Made by a program: the position numbers and the translations under genes. A model generated the notes under the pieces. The model made no database searches. It was given only the letters and a program-made list of their open reading frames with translations, and was not told the origin of the DNA. 64,000 bases of DNA from Myxococcales bacterium (GTDB lineage Bacteria > Myxococcota_A > Polyangia > Haliangiales > Haliangiaceae): the NCBI GenBank assembly GCA_016716835.1, contig JADJUW010000002.1, positions 434,001-498,000 of the forward strand, given 5' to 3'. Of this stretch, positions 25,957 to 33,910 are shown piece after piece. How positions within the stretch are numbered: position 1 is the first letter of the stretch; every line of letters starts with the position of its first letter.

Positions 25957-27353
25957 GGCTGCTCCAGGGTGGCGGGCGTACGGCCCGCTTCGTAGTCAGA
26001 TGGGCGGAGGCCAACGGCCGCGTCATAGGCCACCTCGCCGGCGATGTAGACGAGCTTGGCCTTGGCATAAACCGAAAACGGGTTGCGATTCCACACCACC
26101 ACGTCGGCGCGCTTGCCAACTTCGAGCGTGCCGGTCACCGCGTCGATGCCGAGCATCCAAGCGGGATTTGCCGTAATCCATTTGAGCGCGTCGGTGTCGT
26201 CGACGTCGAGGCCATCGCGCTGACCGGCAAAGAGCGCCTTGCCCGCCTCTTGGTTGAGCCGTTGAATGAGCTCCGCGGAATCGGAGTGGATGACGGTGCG
26301 ACCGCCCGCGAGATGAAGGAGTGGCGCGTTTTGCACGATGCCATCGAGCGCCTCGAGCTTGAAGGACCACCAGTCGGCCCAGGTGGCCACCGCGATGCCC
26401 TTGGCCGCGAGCAAGTCGCGAATTTTGTAGGCCTCAAGCCCGTGGTGAAAGGCGCGTATGGTTATGCCAGCTTGCTCGGTGACCTCGATCATCTCGGCCA
26501 TGTCGCTGGCCTTATAGCAGTGCACTTGCAGCAGCACGTCGCCGTCAATTAGGTCGGCCAGGGTTTCCAGCGCGCCGTCGGTGCGACGAGGCCTGCCTTC
26601 TTCCTCATCCGCATCGATCTTTTCGCGGTACGATTTGGCATCGACAAAGAGCTGACGAAACGAGGCGAGCTCGCCCATGCGCGTTGAGGGGCCACCTTTC
26701 TCGCCATAGGAGCGCTTGGGGTTTTCACCACATGCCATCTTGAGCGTACGCGGGGCGCCGGGAAACGCCACCTCGCTCGCGGTGCGGCCCTCCTTCATCA
26801 CGACGGTGAAGCCCTCGCCGCCGATGAGATTGGCCGAGCCGGGCAGGATGAGCGCGGTGGTGACGCCGCCGCGGACGGCGCGCGAGATATTGGGGTCTTG
26901 CGGCCAATAGCTGCTCTTGGCCCTCACCTCGGGCGAGGATGGGCGCGTCGCCTCGTTGCCGTCGTCGTAGCCGGTGGAGCCCGGCGAGGCATAAACGCCG
27001 AGATGCGAGTGCGCGTCGATGAGGCCCGGCGTAATGACAGATCCGGTCACATCGATTTCCAGAGCGCCGGGAGGTGAGACGGTGGTCGCATCCCCCACCG
27101 AAATAAGTCGCCCCCCGTCCATGACGATGACGCCCCCATCAAGCACGACATCGGTGCCCGTCATGATGGTGGCGCCGCGCAGCACGACCAGCCTCGCCTT
27201 GGGGTTTACCAGGGCCGCGCTGAGGGCACTGGCCTGCGGCGAAGGGCTGGCAACGGTTGGGCTGGCGTGCTGGGTCAACGCTGGGCGGCAGGCAACGGCC
27301 ATGAGCGCGAGGGCCGCGATGCCAAGCACCAGGCCACGGGTGGCAATCTTCAT
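25953..27353 (-). CDS. Amidohydrolase-family lipoprotein (imidazolonepropionase-like)
   Basis: A 466-residue metal-dependent hydrolase. A signal peptide ends in the lipobox AVAC (Cys about 22). The N-terminal beta-domain reads LVVLRGATIMTGTDVVLDGG. The metal motif HSH occurs in TPGLIDAHSHLGVYASPG, with later candidate ligands in LLQVHCYKASD, RAFHHGLEAYK and the Asp of TVIHSDSAELI. The C-terminus closes the beta-domain (EVGKRADVVVWNRNPF). Such exported enzymes hydrolyse cyclic amides or dipeptide-like compounds; the substrate is not deducible. ATG 27353 is preferred over TTG 27359 and lies 7 bases after TATCCG. It is the first gene of a pair with the degenerate paralogue. Confidence 0.82.
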   Translation of the reverse strand: MKIATRGLVLGIAALALMAVACRPALTQHASPTVASPSPQASALSAALVNPKARLVVLRGATIMTGTDVVLDGGVIVMDGGRLISVGDATTVSPPGALEIDVTGSVITPGLIDAHSHLGVYASPGSTGYDDGNEATRPSSPEVRAKSSYWPQDPNISRAVRGGVTTALILPGSANLIGGEGFTVVMKEGRTASEVAFPGAPRTLKMACGENPKRSYGEKGGPSTRMGELASFRQLFVDAKSYREKIDADEEEGRPRRTDGALETLADLIDGDVLLQVHCYKASDMAEMIEVTEQAGITIRAFHHGLEAYKIRDLLAAKGIAVATWADWWSFKLEALDGIVQNAPLLHLAGGRTVIHSDSAELIQRLNQEAGKALFAGQRDGLDVDDTDALKWITANPAWMLGIDAVTGTLEVGKRADVVVWNRNPFSVYAKAKLVYIAGEVAYDAAVGLRPSDYEAGRTPATLEQP

Positions 27354-27484
27354 AGGCAACCGGATATCACGGGCTAGGCGACAAGTGGTTTAGACGTCGC
27401 GCAATACGCTAATGGCGCCGCAAAATTTAGCCTCTCGCCGGCGAGGTTGGCCCCTCGATGGGTCTTGACGTAGTAGCGGTGGCA

Positions 27485-27748
27485 CTAAATCCCGCCGCTG
27501 AGCGCCTGCAAAATTTGCACGCGGTCGGTGGGCACGAGCGGGTGACTCAAGTCAAATGTCTGCGCGTCGTTGACGAAGATGCGCATGTGCGGGCGCACGC
27601 GGTTTTGCTCGTCGATCATGCGGTAGCGCAAGCCAGGGAACTGGCGGTCGAGGTCGAGTAGCAGCTCGCCCACGGTTGCGCCAACGGCAAGCACCTCGTT
27701 GGCACCGCCGGTATACGAGCGCAGCGGTGATGGGATGTGAACTTGCAT
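27485..27748 (-). CDS. MoaD/ThiS-like ubiquitin-fold protein
   Basis: An 87-residue beta-grasp protein. It has the MoaD/ThiS layout: MQVHIPSPLRSYTGGANEV, then TVGELLLDLDRQFPGLRYRM, RIFVNDAQTF, and a C-terminus RVQILQALSGGI. The tail carries GG but with one extra Ile, so proteolytic trimming or a non-canonical tail would be needed for thiocarboxylate formation. It follows the BNR-propeller gene by 4 bases. This pairing recurs in other bacteria as I recall it, but its job is not known; a sulfur-carrier role is an inference. No moaE, thiG or moeB homologue is in the window. Confidence 0.8.
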   Translation of the reverse strand: MQVHIPSPLRSYTGGANEVLAVGATVGELLLDLDRQFPGLRYRMIDEQNRVRPHMRIFVNDAQTFDLSHPLVPTDRVQILQALSGGI

Positions 27749-27752
27749 GCGT

Positions 27753-28817
27753 TCACCAAGCCGTGACGCTATAGACATGTGGCAGGTGGCGCGCGATGCA
27801 CGCGAAGTCCTCGCCGCGGTTGGCGCTCGCCCATATTTCGCCAGAGGTTGTGCCAAAATAAAGGCCCATGGGGTCATGCGCATCGCCGCACATGCCCTGA
27901 CGCTTCACCGTCCACCACGCCTGCTCGCGAGGCAGCCCGCGGTCAAGGCGTTGCCAGGTTGCGCCGGCATCGCGCGTGCCAAATACCGCGGGCTTGCCGC
28001 CCGGGCTGGTGCGCGGCCATACGCTGGTGCCATCCATCGGAAAGACCCAGGCGCAATCAGGATCGCGTGGGTCAATGACGATCGGAAAGCCGATGTCGCC
28101 AACGTCGGCGGGCATGTTCTTGCCGACGCGCTGCCAGACGTTGCTCGTCTTGCGATCCATGCGGTAGATGCCGTAGTGACTTTGCATCCAAAGCCGATCC
28201 GGATCGGTGGGATGAATCGCGACACAGTGCGGGTCCTGGCCATATTCGGCCTCGACGCCGTCGTGCAGCGGCTGCCACGTCGCGCCCGCATCTTCGGTGA
28301 AAAACACCCCGCCGCCCGACATGCCGAGGAGCAGCTTGCGTGGATCGCGCGGATCGACCTGAATCGAATGCAGCTTGCCACCTTCGGGCGTTTGGTCTTG
28401 GTCGCCTCCGGCCCAGTCTTTTTGTTCAGGGTGATCGTTGAAGCCCGCGACGCCCTGCCAAGACAGGCCATCGTCATGACTGACAAAGAGCGCTTGCGGC
28501 GACGTACCCGCGTACCAAACATTGGCCGCCGCAGTTAGCCAAAACACGTGATTGACCGCCCGCTTACGTGGCTCGTCGGCTGGAAATTTTGGCGGGTTCG
28601 CGACTTCGACCCAGGTTGCGCCGTCGTCGGTTGAGCGATGTAGTGCTGGGCCCAAGTGGCCCGCGCTGGTCGCCATCAGCAGGGTGTTCTTGGCATTGCG
28701 CATCACGTGATAGACGAGGTTGCCGAGAAACTGGGGCCCCGAAAGCTTCCACGTCTTGCGGTCCGTCGAATCCAAACGAAACGCGCCTTTTCTCGTGCCG
28801 ATCCAAAGTGTTGTCAT
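27753..28817 (-). CDS. BNR/sialidase-like beta-propeller protein
   Basis: A 354-residue protein without signal peptide. It has Asp-box/BNR repeats: HRSTDDGATWVEV, FVSHDDGLSWQGV, FFTEDAGATWQPL and FGTRDAGATWQRL. The start is MTTLWIGTRKGAFRL. This pattern suits a six-bladed propeller of the exo-sialidase or Ycf48-like superfamily, but the arginine triad and catalytic Tyr/Glu of true sialidases are not evident. It appears to be cytoplasmic and is coupled to the MoaD-like gene 4 bases downstream. ATG 28817 matches the conserved beginning; an upstream start at 28904 adds a poor extension. The 28818-29048 spacer holds no gene I can support. Confidence 0.75.
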   Translation of the reverse strand: MTTLWIGTRKGAFRLDSTDRKTWKLSGPQFLGNLVYHVMRNAKNTLLMATSAGHLGPALHRSTDDGATWVEVANPPKFPADEPRKRAVNHVFWLTAAANVWYAGTSPQALFVSHDDGLSWQGVAGFNDHPEQKDWAGGDQDQTPEGGKLHSIQVDPRDPRKLLLGMSGGGVFFTEDAGATWQPLHDGVEAEYGQDPHCVAIHPTDPDRLWMQSHYGIYRMDRKTSNVWQRVGKNMPADVGDIGFPIVIDPRDPDCAWVFPMDGTSVWPRTSPGGKPAVFGTRDAGATWQRLDRGLPREQAWWTVKRQGMCGDAHDPMGLYFGTTSGEIWASANRGEDFACIARHLPHVYSVTAW

Positions 28818-29048
28818 CTTGGCGGACGAGGCTAGCAGAATCAGCCACGCCTTGCCGAGGTGCGCGCAATTTGAGGTTAAAGATTGCACCGGCCGATCCA
28901 GCATTCAGACGCCGGCGTTAAGGAAACTGTGAAATTTTCGCGTCGTAGGCCGGCCGCGTATGTGGCGTGTGCACCACAATGATGGGTCAAGCCCTGCTGC
29001 GGCCGTAACCCATGTCATTGGTACGGTCCATGCATTCTGGTCGGCGCT

Positions 29049-30059
29049 ATGACCCGTCCAGAAAATTTTCTCTCCCTCTTCGCTGGGCTTGCCACATCAA
29101 TTGCATTTGGTTGCGCCAGCCGCAAGGCGATGCAGCCACAGGCGGCCATGGCTACCGCGGCGGCACCCTTGGCGATGGCGATGGACGCGCCGGAAGGCGC
29201 ACCCGCCGGAGGCGTTGTCACCGTCAACAGCTCGGACGAGATGCGAACGACGGGGGAAATTGTCGTGCGGTCGCCTGACTTGTTGACGCAATCGGCGATG
29301 TTTCGCAGCGAAATTTATGCCCGCGGCGGGACCGTGGTGAATGAAGACATCAAATTTACACAGGCAAAGAGCGTCCAGGAGTTGCGGACATTTGCCTCGC
29401 CCGCGCGCTCGAATTATGCGCGCTTTACCGTAACCTTGCCCGCGAGCAGCACTGCCGGGCTGCTGCAATGGATCGTGCAGCACCACGAAATCATTCACCA
29501 GGCCATTTCGGCGATACAGCTCGTACCCGCGGCGGGTCCTCAAATAGCCACGGATGGCGAAGCGCCGCCGCCAGTGCACAACGTGTCGTTTGTCGTCACG
29601 TTTGTCGAAGAAGTGCGCCGCGAGGCATTTGACGAGGCCAGCATCTCGCTATCTGTGCGCGGCGTCGGCATGGTGACCGATGCGCTCGACCGACCGGCCA
29701 ATCGCGACACGCGCTCTGGCGTTGGGCTAGGCCTGCGATTTGGCAATTTCACCATAGAGACCACCGGGATTTTTGCGACCGAGGCCAGCTCGGCCGGCAT
29801 CATCGTTACCGCCGGTAACGTGGTTTACGCGCGCACGATGGGCAAGGGCGCGCGTACCGCGATGAACCCCTATCTGCAAATCAAGTCGGGTTACGCCTAT
29901 CTGAACGGTTCCGCCTACGTGCTCGGCGCCGAACTGGGGATCGAACTGATCAAGGCAGGGGGCGTGGCCTTGGCAGCTAGCGTCTCGCCGCTGGGCCTGC
30001 TCGGCAAGCACAGCATGGTCGCGGTGCAAGGCGGTGCCGAGCTCCGCGTGGCATTCTAG
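29049..30059 (+). CDS. DUF4349-like lipoprotein
   Basis: A 336-residue lipoprotein whose signal peptide ends in AFGC (Cys about 22). After an Ala/Met-rich linker, residues 75-215 resemble DUF4349 (GEIVVRSPDLLTQSAMF, GGTVVNEDIKF, YARFTVTLPAS, LSVRGV), a domain found in envelope proteins and anti-sigma-related modules. The last 110 residues form a beta-rich barrel-like domain (GLGLRFGNFTIETTG, AYVLGAELGIELI). Possible outer-membrane or periplasmic protein; function unknown. It converges on dinB with a two-base gap. No promoter with the usual spacing stands out; TACGGT at 29022-29027 is the best candidate. Confidence 0.6.
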   Translation: MTRPENFLSLFAGLATSIAFGCASRKAMQPQAAMATAAAPLAMAMDAPEGAPAGGVVTVNSSDEMRTTGEIVVRSPDLLTQSAMFRSEIYARGGTVVNEDIKFTQAKSVQELRTFASPARSNYARFTVTLPASSTAGLLQWIVQHHEIIHQAISAIQLVPAAGPQIATDGEAPPPVHNVSFVVTFVEEVRREAFDEASISLSVRGVGMVTDALDRPANRDTRSGVGLGLRFGNFTIETTGIFATEASSAGIIVTAGNVVYARTMGKGARTAMNPYLQIKSGYAYLNGSAYVLGAELGIELIKAGGVALAASVSPLGLLGKHSMVAVQGGAELRVAF

Positions 30060-30061
30060 GT

Positions 30062-31252
30062 CTAAGATTTGTCTCGCTTGGCGGCCAGCGCGGCGCGCAC
30101 GACGGTGTCGTCGCCAAATTTTGCGCCGATGGCATCGACGGTGGCGGCGAGGCGCGCCTTCTTTTCCGCGCTGGCGTGGTCGAGGCTGAGCTGGCCGGCA
30201 TGAGCGGCGTCGACCAAGTTCACCGCGGTGACGCCGCACAAGCGCACGCGCGTACCGACCGTGCTGCCAACTAGGATCTGCGTCAGCAAGTCGCGGGCGA
30301 CGCGCGCGATGTCGCCGCCATCGCTGGTGGCCTCGGCGACGCCGCGTTGGCGGGTTACCTGGCGAAAATCGTCGTACTTGATAGTGAGCACGATCGTCTT
30401 GGCGAGCAGCCCATGCGCGCGCAGCCGCGCCGCGACGCGATCGGCCTGGTCCAAAATCGTCAGCGCCAAGTCCTCGGCGTCGGTGATGTCATCGTCGAAG
30501 GTTTCGCGATGGCCGACCGACTGTGGCTGGCCGTGCGCTTCGACGTCCCGATCGTCAATGCCCAAGGCGAGCTGGTGCAGGTGATGCGCCGCCGCGTCGC
30601 CAAGGCGCCGTGCTAGCGAGGCCACGGGATAGCGCGCGACGTCGCCAATGGTTGTCAGGCCCAAGGCCGCGAGCTCGGCCTGCGTCGTCTTGCCCGCGCC
30701 CCACAGGCGTGAGGTCGGCAGCGCCCAGAGAAATGGGATCACCTCGGCCTCGCCGACTTCGCGCAGCCCATCGGGTTTGTCGATGTCGCTGGCGATCTTG
30801 GCGACAAACTTGCTTGGCGCCAGGCCGCACGACGTCACCAACTGCAGCTCGGCGTGAACGCGAGCTTTAATCGTTTGTGCGATTTGCCGCGCCGGGCCGA
30901 GCAGGCGTTCGCTCCCGGTTAGATCGACAAAGGCCTCGTCGAGCGACAGGCCCTCGACCAGTGGCGAATAGTCGGCCAAGATCGCAAAAAAACCGCGCGA
31001 CGCGTCGACATAGCGATCCATATGGTGCGGCACGACGATGGCGTGCGGACACAGCCGCAGCGCGTGTGCCATTGGCATGGCCGAGAACACGCCAAACTTG
31101 CGTGCCTCGTAGGACGAGGCGGAGACGACGCCACGGCGCACCGAGCCGCCCACGATGACGGGCTTGCCGCGCAGGCTGGGATTGTCGCGCTGCTCGACCG
31201 CGGCAAAGAACGCGTCGAGGTCGACGTGCAGGATGCTGCGTGCGGCGGTCAC
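30062..31252 (-). CDS. dinB: DNA polymerase IV (Y-family translesion polymerase)
   Basis: Error-prone polymerase that copies past damaged bases. The 396-residue protein has the Y-family palm motifs: HVDLDAFFAAVEQRDNP at the start (catalytic Asp), VIVGGSVRRGVVSASSYEARKFGV, and SLDEAFVDLTG (Asp-Glu pair). Thumb HhH region: LWGAGKTTQAELAALG. The little-finger domain follows with RETFDDDITDAEDL. The end lacks an obvious beta-clamp peptide (QxxLF), though the tail is long and basic. The start is taken as GTG 31252, four bases after the stop of the membrane-protein gene, with which it likely forms an operon; a longer upstream reading frame has no family similarity. Confidence 0.93.
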   Translation of the reverse strand: MTAARSILHVDLDAFFAAVEQRDNPSLRGKPVIVGGSVRRGVVSASSYEARKFGVFSAMPMAHALRLCPHAIVVPHHMDRYVDASRGFFAILADYSPLVEGLSLDEAFVDLTGSERLLGPARQIAQTIKARVHAELQLVTSCGLAPSKFVAKIASDIDKPDGLREVGEAEVIPFLWALPTSRLWGAGKTTQAELAALGLTTIGDVARYPVASLARRLGDAAAHHLHQLALGIDDRDVEAHGQPQSVGHRETFDDDITDAEDLALTILDQADRVAARLRAHGLLAKTIVLTIKYDDFRQVTRQRGVAEATSDGGDIARVARDLLTQILVGSTVGTRVRLCGVTAVNLVDAAHAGQLSLDHASAEKKARLAATVDAIGAKFGDDTVVRAALAAKRDKS

Positions 31253-31256
31253 GCGG

Positions 31257-31709
31257 CTATTTTCGCAGGAGCGTGGGGTAACCGACAACCACGATGATCG
31301 CGATGGAGGCCACGAGGACGACCGGGAAGATCCATGACGGTACGGCGACGTCGCTGGCGGGATTTTTGCGGAGCCGCGACAGACGTGCACGCAAGATGAT
31401 GTGCGGCACCAGCACGCCGAGCACGACTAGCATTAGCTTGGCATGCAGCCAACCGCCGGTGGTAAACGCGGTTTGGTTGCCCCATCGCGCCTTGGTAAAC
31501 GCCATGACGAAGCCGAAGACGAGTGCCAGCGTGGCGCCGATATCCATGGCCACCGCGACGCGGCGCAACTTGGCGATGAAGGCGTCTTTGTGTGCGGCGG
31601 CGACATGGCCGGCGCCCGTGAGCAGGGCAAGCGTGGCGGCGATGCCACCGAGCCACAGCGTCATGCCGATGAAGTGCGCGATGCGATACCAGGCGTAGTG
31701 TTGTTCCAT
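31257..31709 (-). CDS. Four-helix membrane protein, HemJ/CopD-like
   Basis: A 150-residue protein with four membrane helices: HFIGMTLWLGGIAATLALL, MDIGATLALVFGFVMAF, WLHAKLMLVVLGVLVPHIIL and WIFPVVLVASIAIIVVVGY. Histidines at the first and third helices (YRIAHFIG, GWLHAK) match the haem-coordinating layout of HemJ-type protoporphyrinogen oxidases and CopD-like proteins. HemJ would fit with hemE elsewhere in the window, but the two are far apart and similarity is only by pattern. ATG 31709 lies 5 bases after TACACA. It precedes dinB by 4 bases. Confidence 0.6.
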   Translation of the reverse strand: MEQHYAWYRIAHFIGMTLWLGGIAATLALLTGAGHVAAAHKDAFIAKLRRVAVAMDIGATLALVFGFVMAFTKARWGNQTAFTTGGWLHAKLMLVVLGVLVPHIILRARLSRLRKNPASDVAVPSWIFPVVLVASIAIIVVVGYPTLLRK

Positions 31710-31787
31710 GCGGCTTGTGTAGCATGCCGCGCTGATCGCTCAGGCGGCGGATTGGCAAAAGCCACCTCGCGCGCCGCGTGATCGCCG

Positions 31788-32045
31788 CTAGGCGAGCTTA
31801 AGCCGCTCGACCAACGCGACGTATTTGGCCTGAGCCTCTGCCGACGAAAGCCCGCGTTTTTGCGCCCAGGCGTCGTATTTGGCGCGGCCCTTGAGATCGA
31901 GCATGCCGGGGCGCGCGCCGCCTATATCGCCGCTGGTCGCCTGCTTAAACAACGCATAGAGCTCGAGCAGATCGGCGGTACCAGGCGTCTTGGCGAGGCT
32001 CTTGGCGGCGGTCACCGCGGCGGCAAATTCAGGCGAGTCACTCAT
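31788..32045 (-). CDS. Acyl-CoA-binding protein
   Basis: An 85-residue ACBP that binds long-chain acyl-CoA esters in the cytoplasm. It has the family pattern: LELYALFKQATSGD (with the binding Tyr), a short loop, PGMLDLKGRAKYDAW with the ligand Lys and Tyr, and a final helix YVALVERLKL. The length is the classical 85-90 residues. It is transcribed away from an ILVBL-type 2-hydroxyacyl-CoA lyase, suggesting a link in fatty acid alpha-oxidation or acyl-CoA handling. ATG 32045 is preceded by TACGCT and 6 bases. Confidence 0.92.
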   Translation of the reverse strand: MSDSPEFAAAVTAAKSLAKTPGTADLLELYALFKQATSGDIGGARPGMLDLKGRAKYDAWAQKRGLSSAEAQAKYVALVERLKLA

Positions 32046-32051
32046 GCCTTA

Positions 32052-32057
32052 AGCGTA
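32052..32057 (-). promoter_or_regulatory. -10 hexamer TACGCT, leaderless promoter of the ACBP gene
   Basis: TACGCT, 6 bases, then ATG 32045. The divergent -10 of the ILVBL-type gene is 57 bases away, so the two promoters share one short region. Confidence 0.6.
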
Positions 32058-32113
32058 GCATGCTCGCCGCGCCAATTGGCCCACTCATGGTTCTCTTGCG
32101 CGGTTAGATCTAC

Positions 32114-32119
32114 TACCCT
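32114..32119 (+). promoter_or_regulatory. -10 hexamer TACCCT, leaderless promoter
   Basis: TACCCT, 6 bases (cgcgcc), then ATG 32126. Confidence 0.55.
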
Positions 32120-32125
32120 CGCGCC

Positions 32126-33901
32126 ATGAGTCTTTCGCAAAACGGACCAACCACGGAACGACACGGAGGCAATTTCATCGCCGAGGTTTTGGCGCGTCAC
32201 GGCGTCCGCCACTTGTTTGTACTCTGTGGCGGCCACATCTCGCCGATCTTAACCGGCTGCGAGCAGGCCGGCATTAAGGTCCTCGATACCCGCGATGAGG
32301 CGAGCGCGGTATTCGCCGCCGAGGCCGCGGCGCGGCTCACGGGCGTGGTCGGGGTGGCTGCGGTGACTGCGGGTCCGGGCGTTACGAACTCGCTGACGGC
32401 GATAAAAAACGCGCAGATGGCGCAGACGCCGCTTATCTTGTTTGGCGGCGCGACGGCGACCTTGCTCAAGGGGCGAGGTTCGCTGCAGGACATTGACCAA
32501 TTGTCTGTCTTAAAGCCGATGACCAAATGGGCGGTAACCGTGAAAACCGTGCCGTCGCTCGCGGGCATCGTCGAACGCGCCATCGACATTGCGACCAGCG
32601 GCGTGCCAGGGCCGGTGTTTATCGAGGTGCCAGTTGACTTGCTCTATCCGGAGTCTGTCGTGCGGCAATGGCACGCCAAGGAGCTCGCCGGCGGCGACTC
32701 GGTGACGGAGAAAGCGATGGGCATGTACGTGCAAGCGCATCTCTATCGCCAATTTAATGCGCCGGCGTTGGCTCAACTGCCGCGGCCGCATGTGCCGAGT
32801 ATGGCGCGTCTGCAGCAGACGGGTTCGATCACCGGCGTCGTCGCGGCGCTCGCCACCGCGAAAAAACCTGTGCTCGTGATCGGCAGCCAGGCGCTGGTGA
32901 ACACGAAGAATGCGGCGCCGCTCGCACGTGCGGTGCAGGCGCTGGGCATTCCCGTGTTCTTAGGCGGCGGTGCGCGTGGTCTGCTTGGACGCAGCTCAGC
33001 GACTCAGTTTCGCCATGCGCGCGGCGCCGCGCTCAAAGAGGCCGACGTTGTCATCGTCGCCGGCTTTCCCTTCGATTTTCGCATGGGCTACGGCCGCGGC
33101 ATTAATCGCAAGGCGGTGCTCATCGCCGCCAACCTCTCCGCTAGCGAACTTAAGAAAAATCGCAAGCCCGACATGACGCTGCAAATGCATGCGGGGCAAT
33201 TCTTGATCGAGCTAGCCGAAGCCACGCCGGCGTCGGCGCGCGATCAACCAGAATGGTCGCCGTGGTTTAAGACCTTGCGCGAGCGCGAGGCGGCACGCGA
33301 TCGGGAAATAGCCGAGCAGGCCAAGGTCGTTGGGCCCTACGTCAATCCGCTCGATATTTGCCTGACGATTGAAAGCCTGATGGCTGACGACGCCATCTTG
33401 GTGGTCGACGGCGGCGACTTCGTGGCCACGGCGGCGTATACGCTACGGCCGCGGGCGCCGCTTTCGTGGCTTGACCCTGGGGTGTTTGGCACGCTGGGCG
33501 TCGGCGGCGGCTATACCCTTGGGGCCGCGGCGTCGGCGCCGGGGCGCGAAATTTGGCTGATTTGGGGTGACGGCTCATCGGGCTATTCACTGGCTGAATT
33601 CGATAGCTTTGTGCGCCACGGCTTGGCGCCCATTGCCATCATCGGCAACGACGCGTCGTGGGCGCAGATCGCGCGCGACCAGGTCGAGATCTTGGGCACC
33701 TCGCTCGGCACCGACTTGGTACGCACCAACTATCACAAGGTCGCCGAGGGCTATGGCGGTGTGGGCCTGTTCATCGAATCCCCCGCGCAGGTAAAGATCG
33801 TGCTTGCGCAAGCCAAGAAAGTTGCCGCCAGCGGCAAGCCGGTTTGTGTCAACGTGCTGATCAACGCCACCGAGTTTCGCAAGGGCTCGATTTCGATCTA
33901 A
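32126..33901 (+). CDS. ThDP-dependent 2-hydroxyacyl-CoA lyase, ILVBL type
   Basis: A 591-residue thiamine-diphosphate enzyme. The N-terminal Pyr domain has the cofactor-activating Glu at about residue 58 (DTRDEASAVFAAEAAARLTG) and VTAGPGVTNSLTAI. The PP domain has WGDGSSGYSLAEFDSFVRHG and IIGNDASWAQIARDQVEILG, then VAEGYGGVGLFIESP. These segments follow human ILVBL (HACL2) closely, more so than acetolactate synthase. The enzyme would cleave 2-hydroxyacyl-CoA to formyl-CoA and a shortened aldehyde; that activity is known for ILVBL and HACL1 and is inferred here. The FAD-binding middle domain remains but is probably structural. The divergent ACBP gene supports an acyl-CoA role. Confidence 0.82.
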   Translation: MSLSQNGPTTERHGGNFIAEVLARHGVRHLFVLCGGHISPILTGCEQAGIKVLDTRDEASAVFAAEAAARLTGVVGVAAVTAGPGVTNSLTAIKNAQMAQTPLILFGGATATLLKGRGSLQDIDQLSVLKPMTKWAVTVKTVPSLAGIVERAIDIATSGVPGPVFIEVPVDLLYPESVVRQWHAKELAGGDSVTEKAMGMYVQAHLYRQFNAPALAQLPRPHVPSMARLQQTGSITGVVAALATAKKPVLVIGSQALVNTKNAAPLARAVQALGIPVFLGGGARGLLGRSSATQFRHARGAALKEADVVIVAGFPFDFRMGYGRGINRKAVLIAANLSASELKKNRKPDMTLQMHAGQFLIELAEATPASARDQPEWSPWFKTLREREAARDREIAEQAKVVGPYVNPLDICLTIESLMADDAILVVDGGDFVATAAYTLRPRAPLSWLDPGVFGTLGVGGGYTLGAAASAPGREIWLIWGDGSSGYSLAEFDSFVRHGLAPIAIIGNDASWAQIARDQVEILGTSLGTDLVRTNYHKVAEGYGGVGLFIESPAQVKIVLAQAKKVAASGKPVCVNVLINATEFRKGSISI

Positions 33902-33910
33902 GGAAATTCG

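Noticed and set aside
27753..28817. A true sialidase
   Set aside because: Asp-box repeats alone are not diagnostic, and the arginine triad and nucleophilic Tyr are not visible.
31253..31390. An upstream extension of DinB
   Set aside because: It overlaps the coding end of the membrane protein gene and does not resemble any polymerase sequence; the family N-terminus begins just after GTG 31252.
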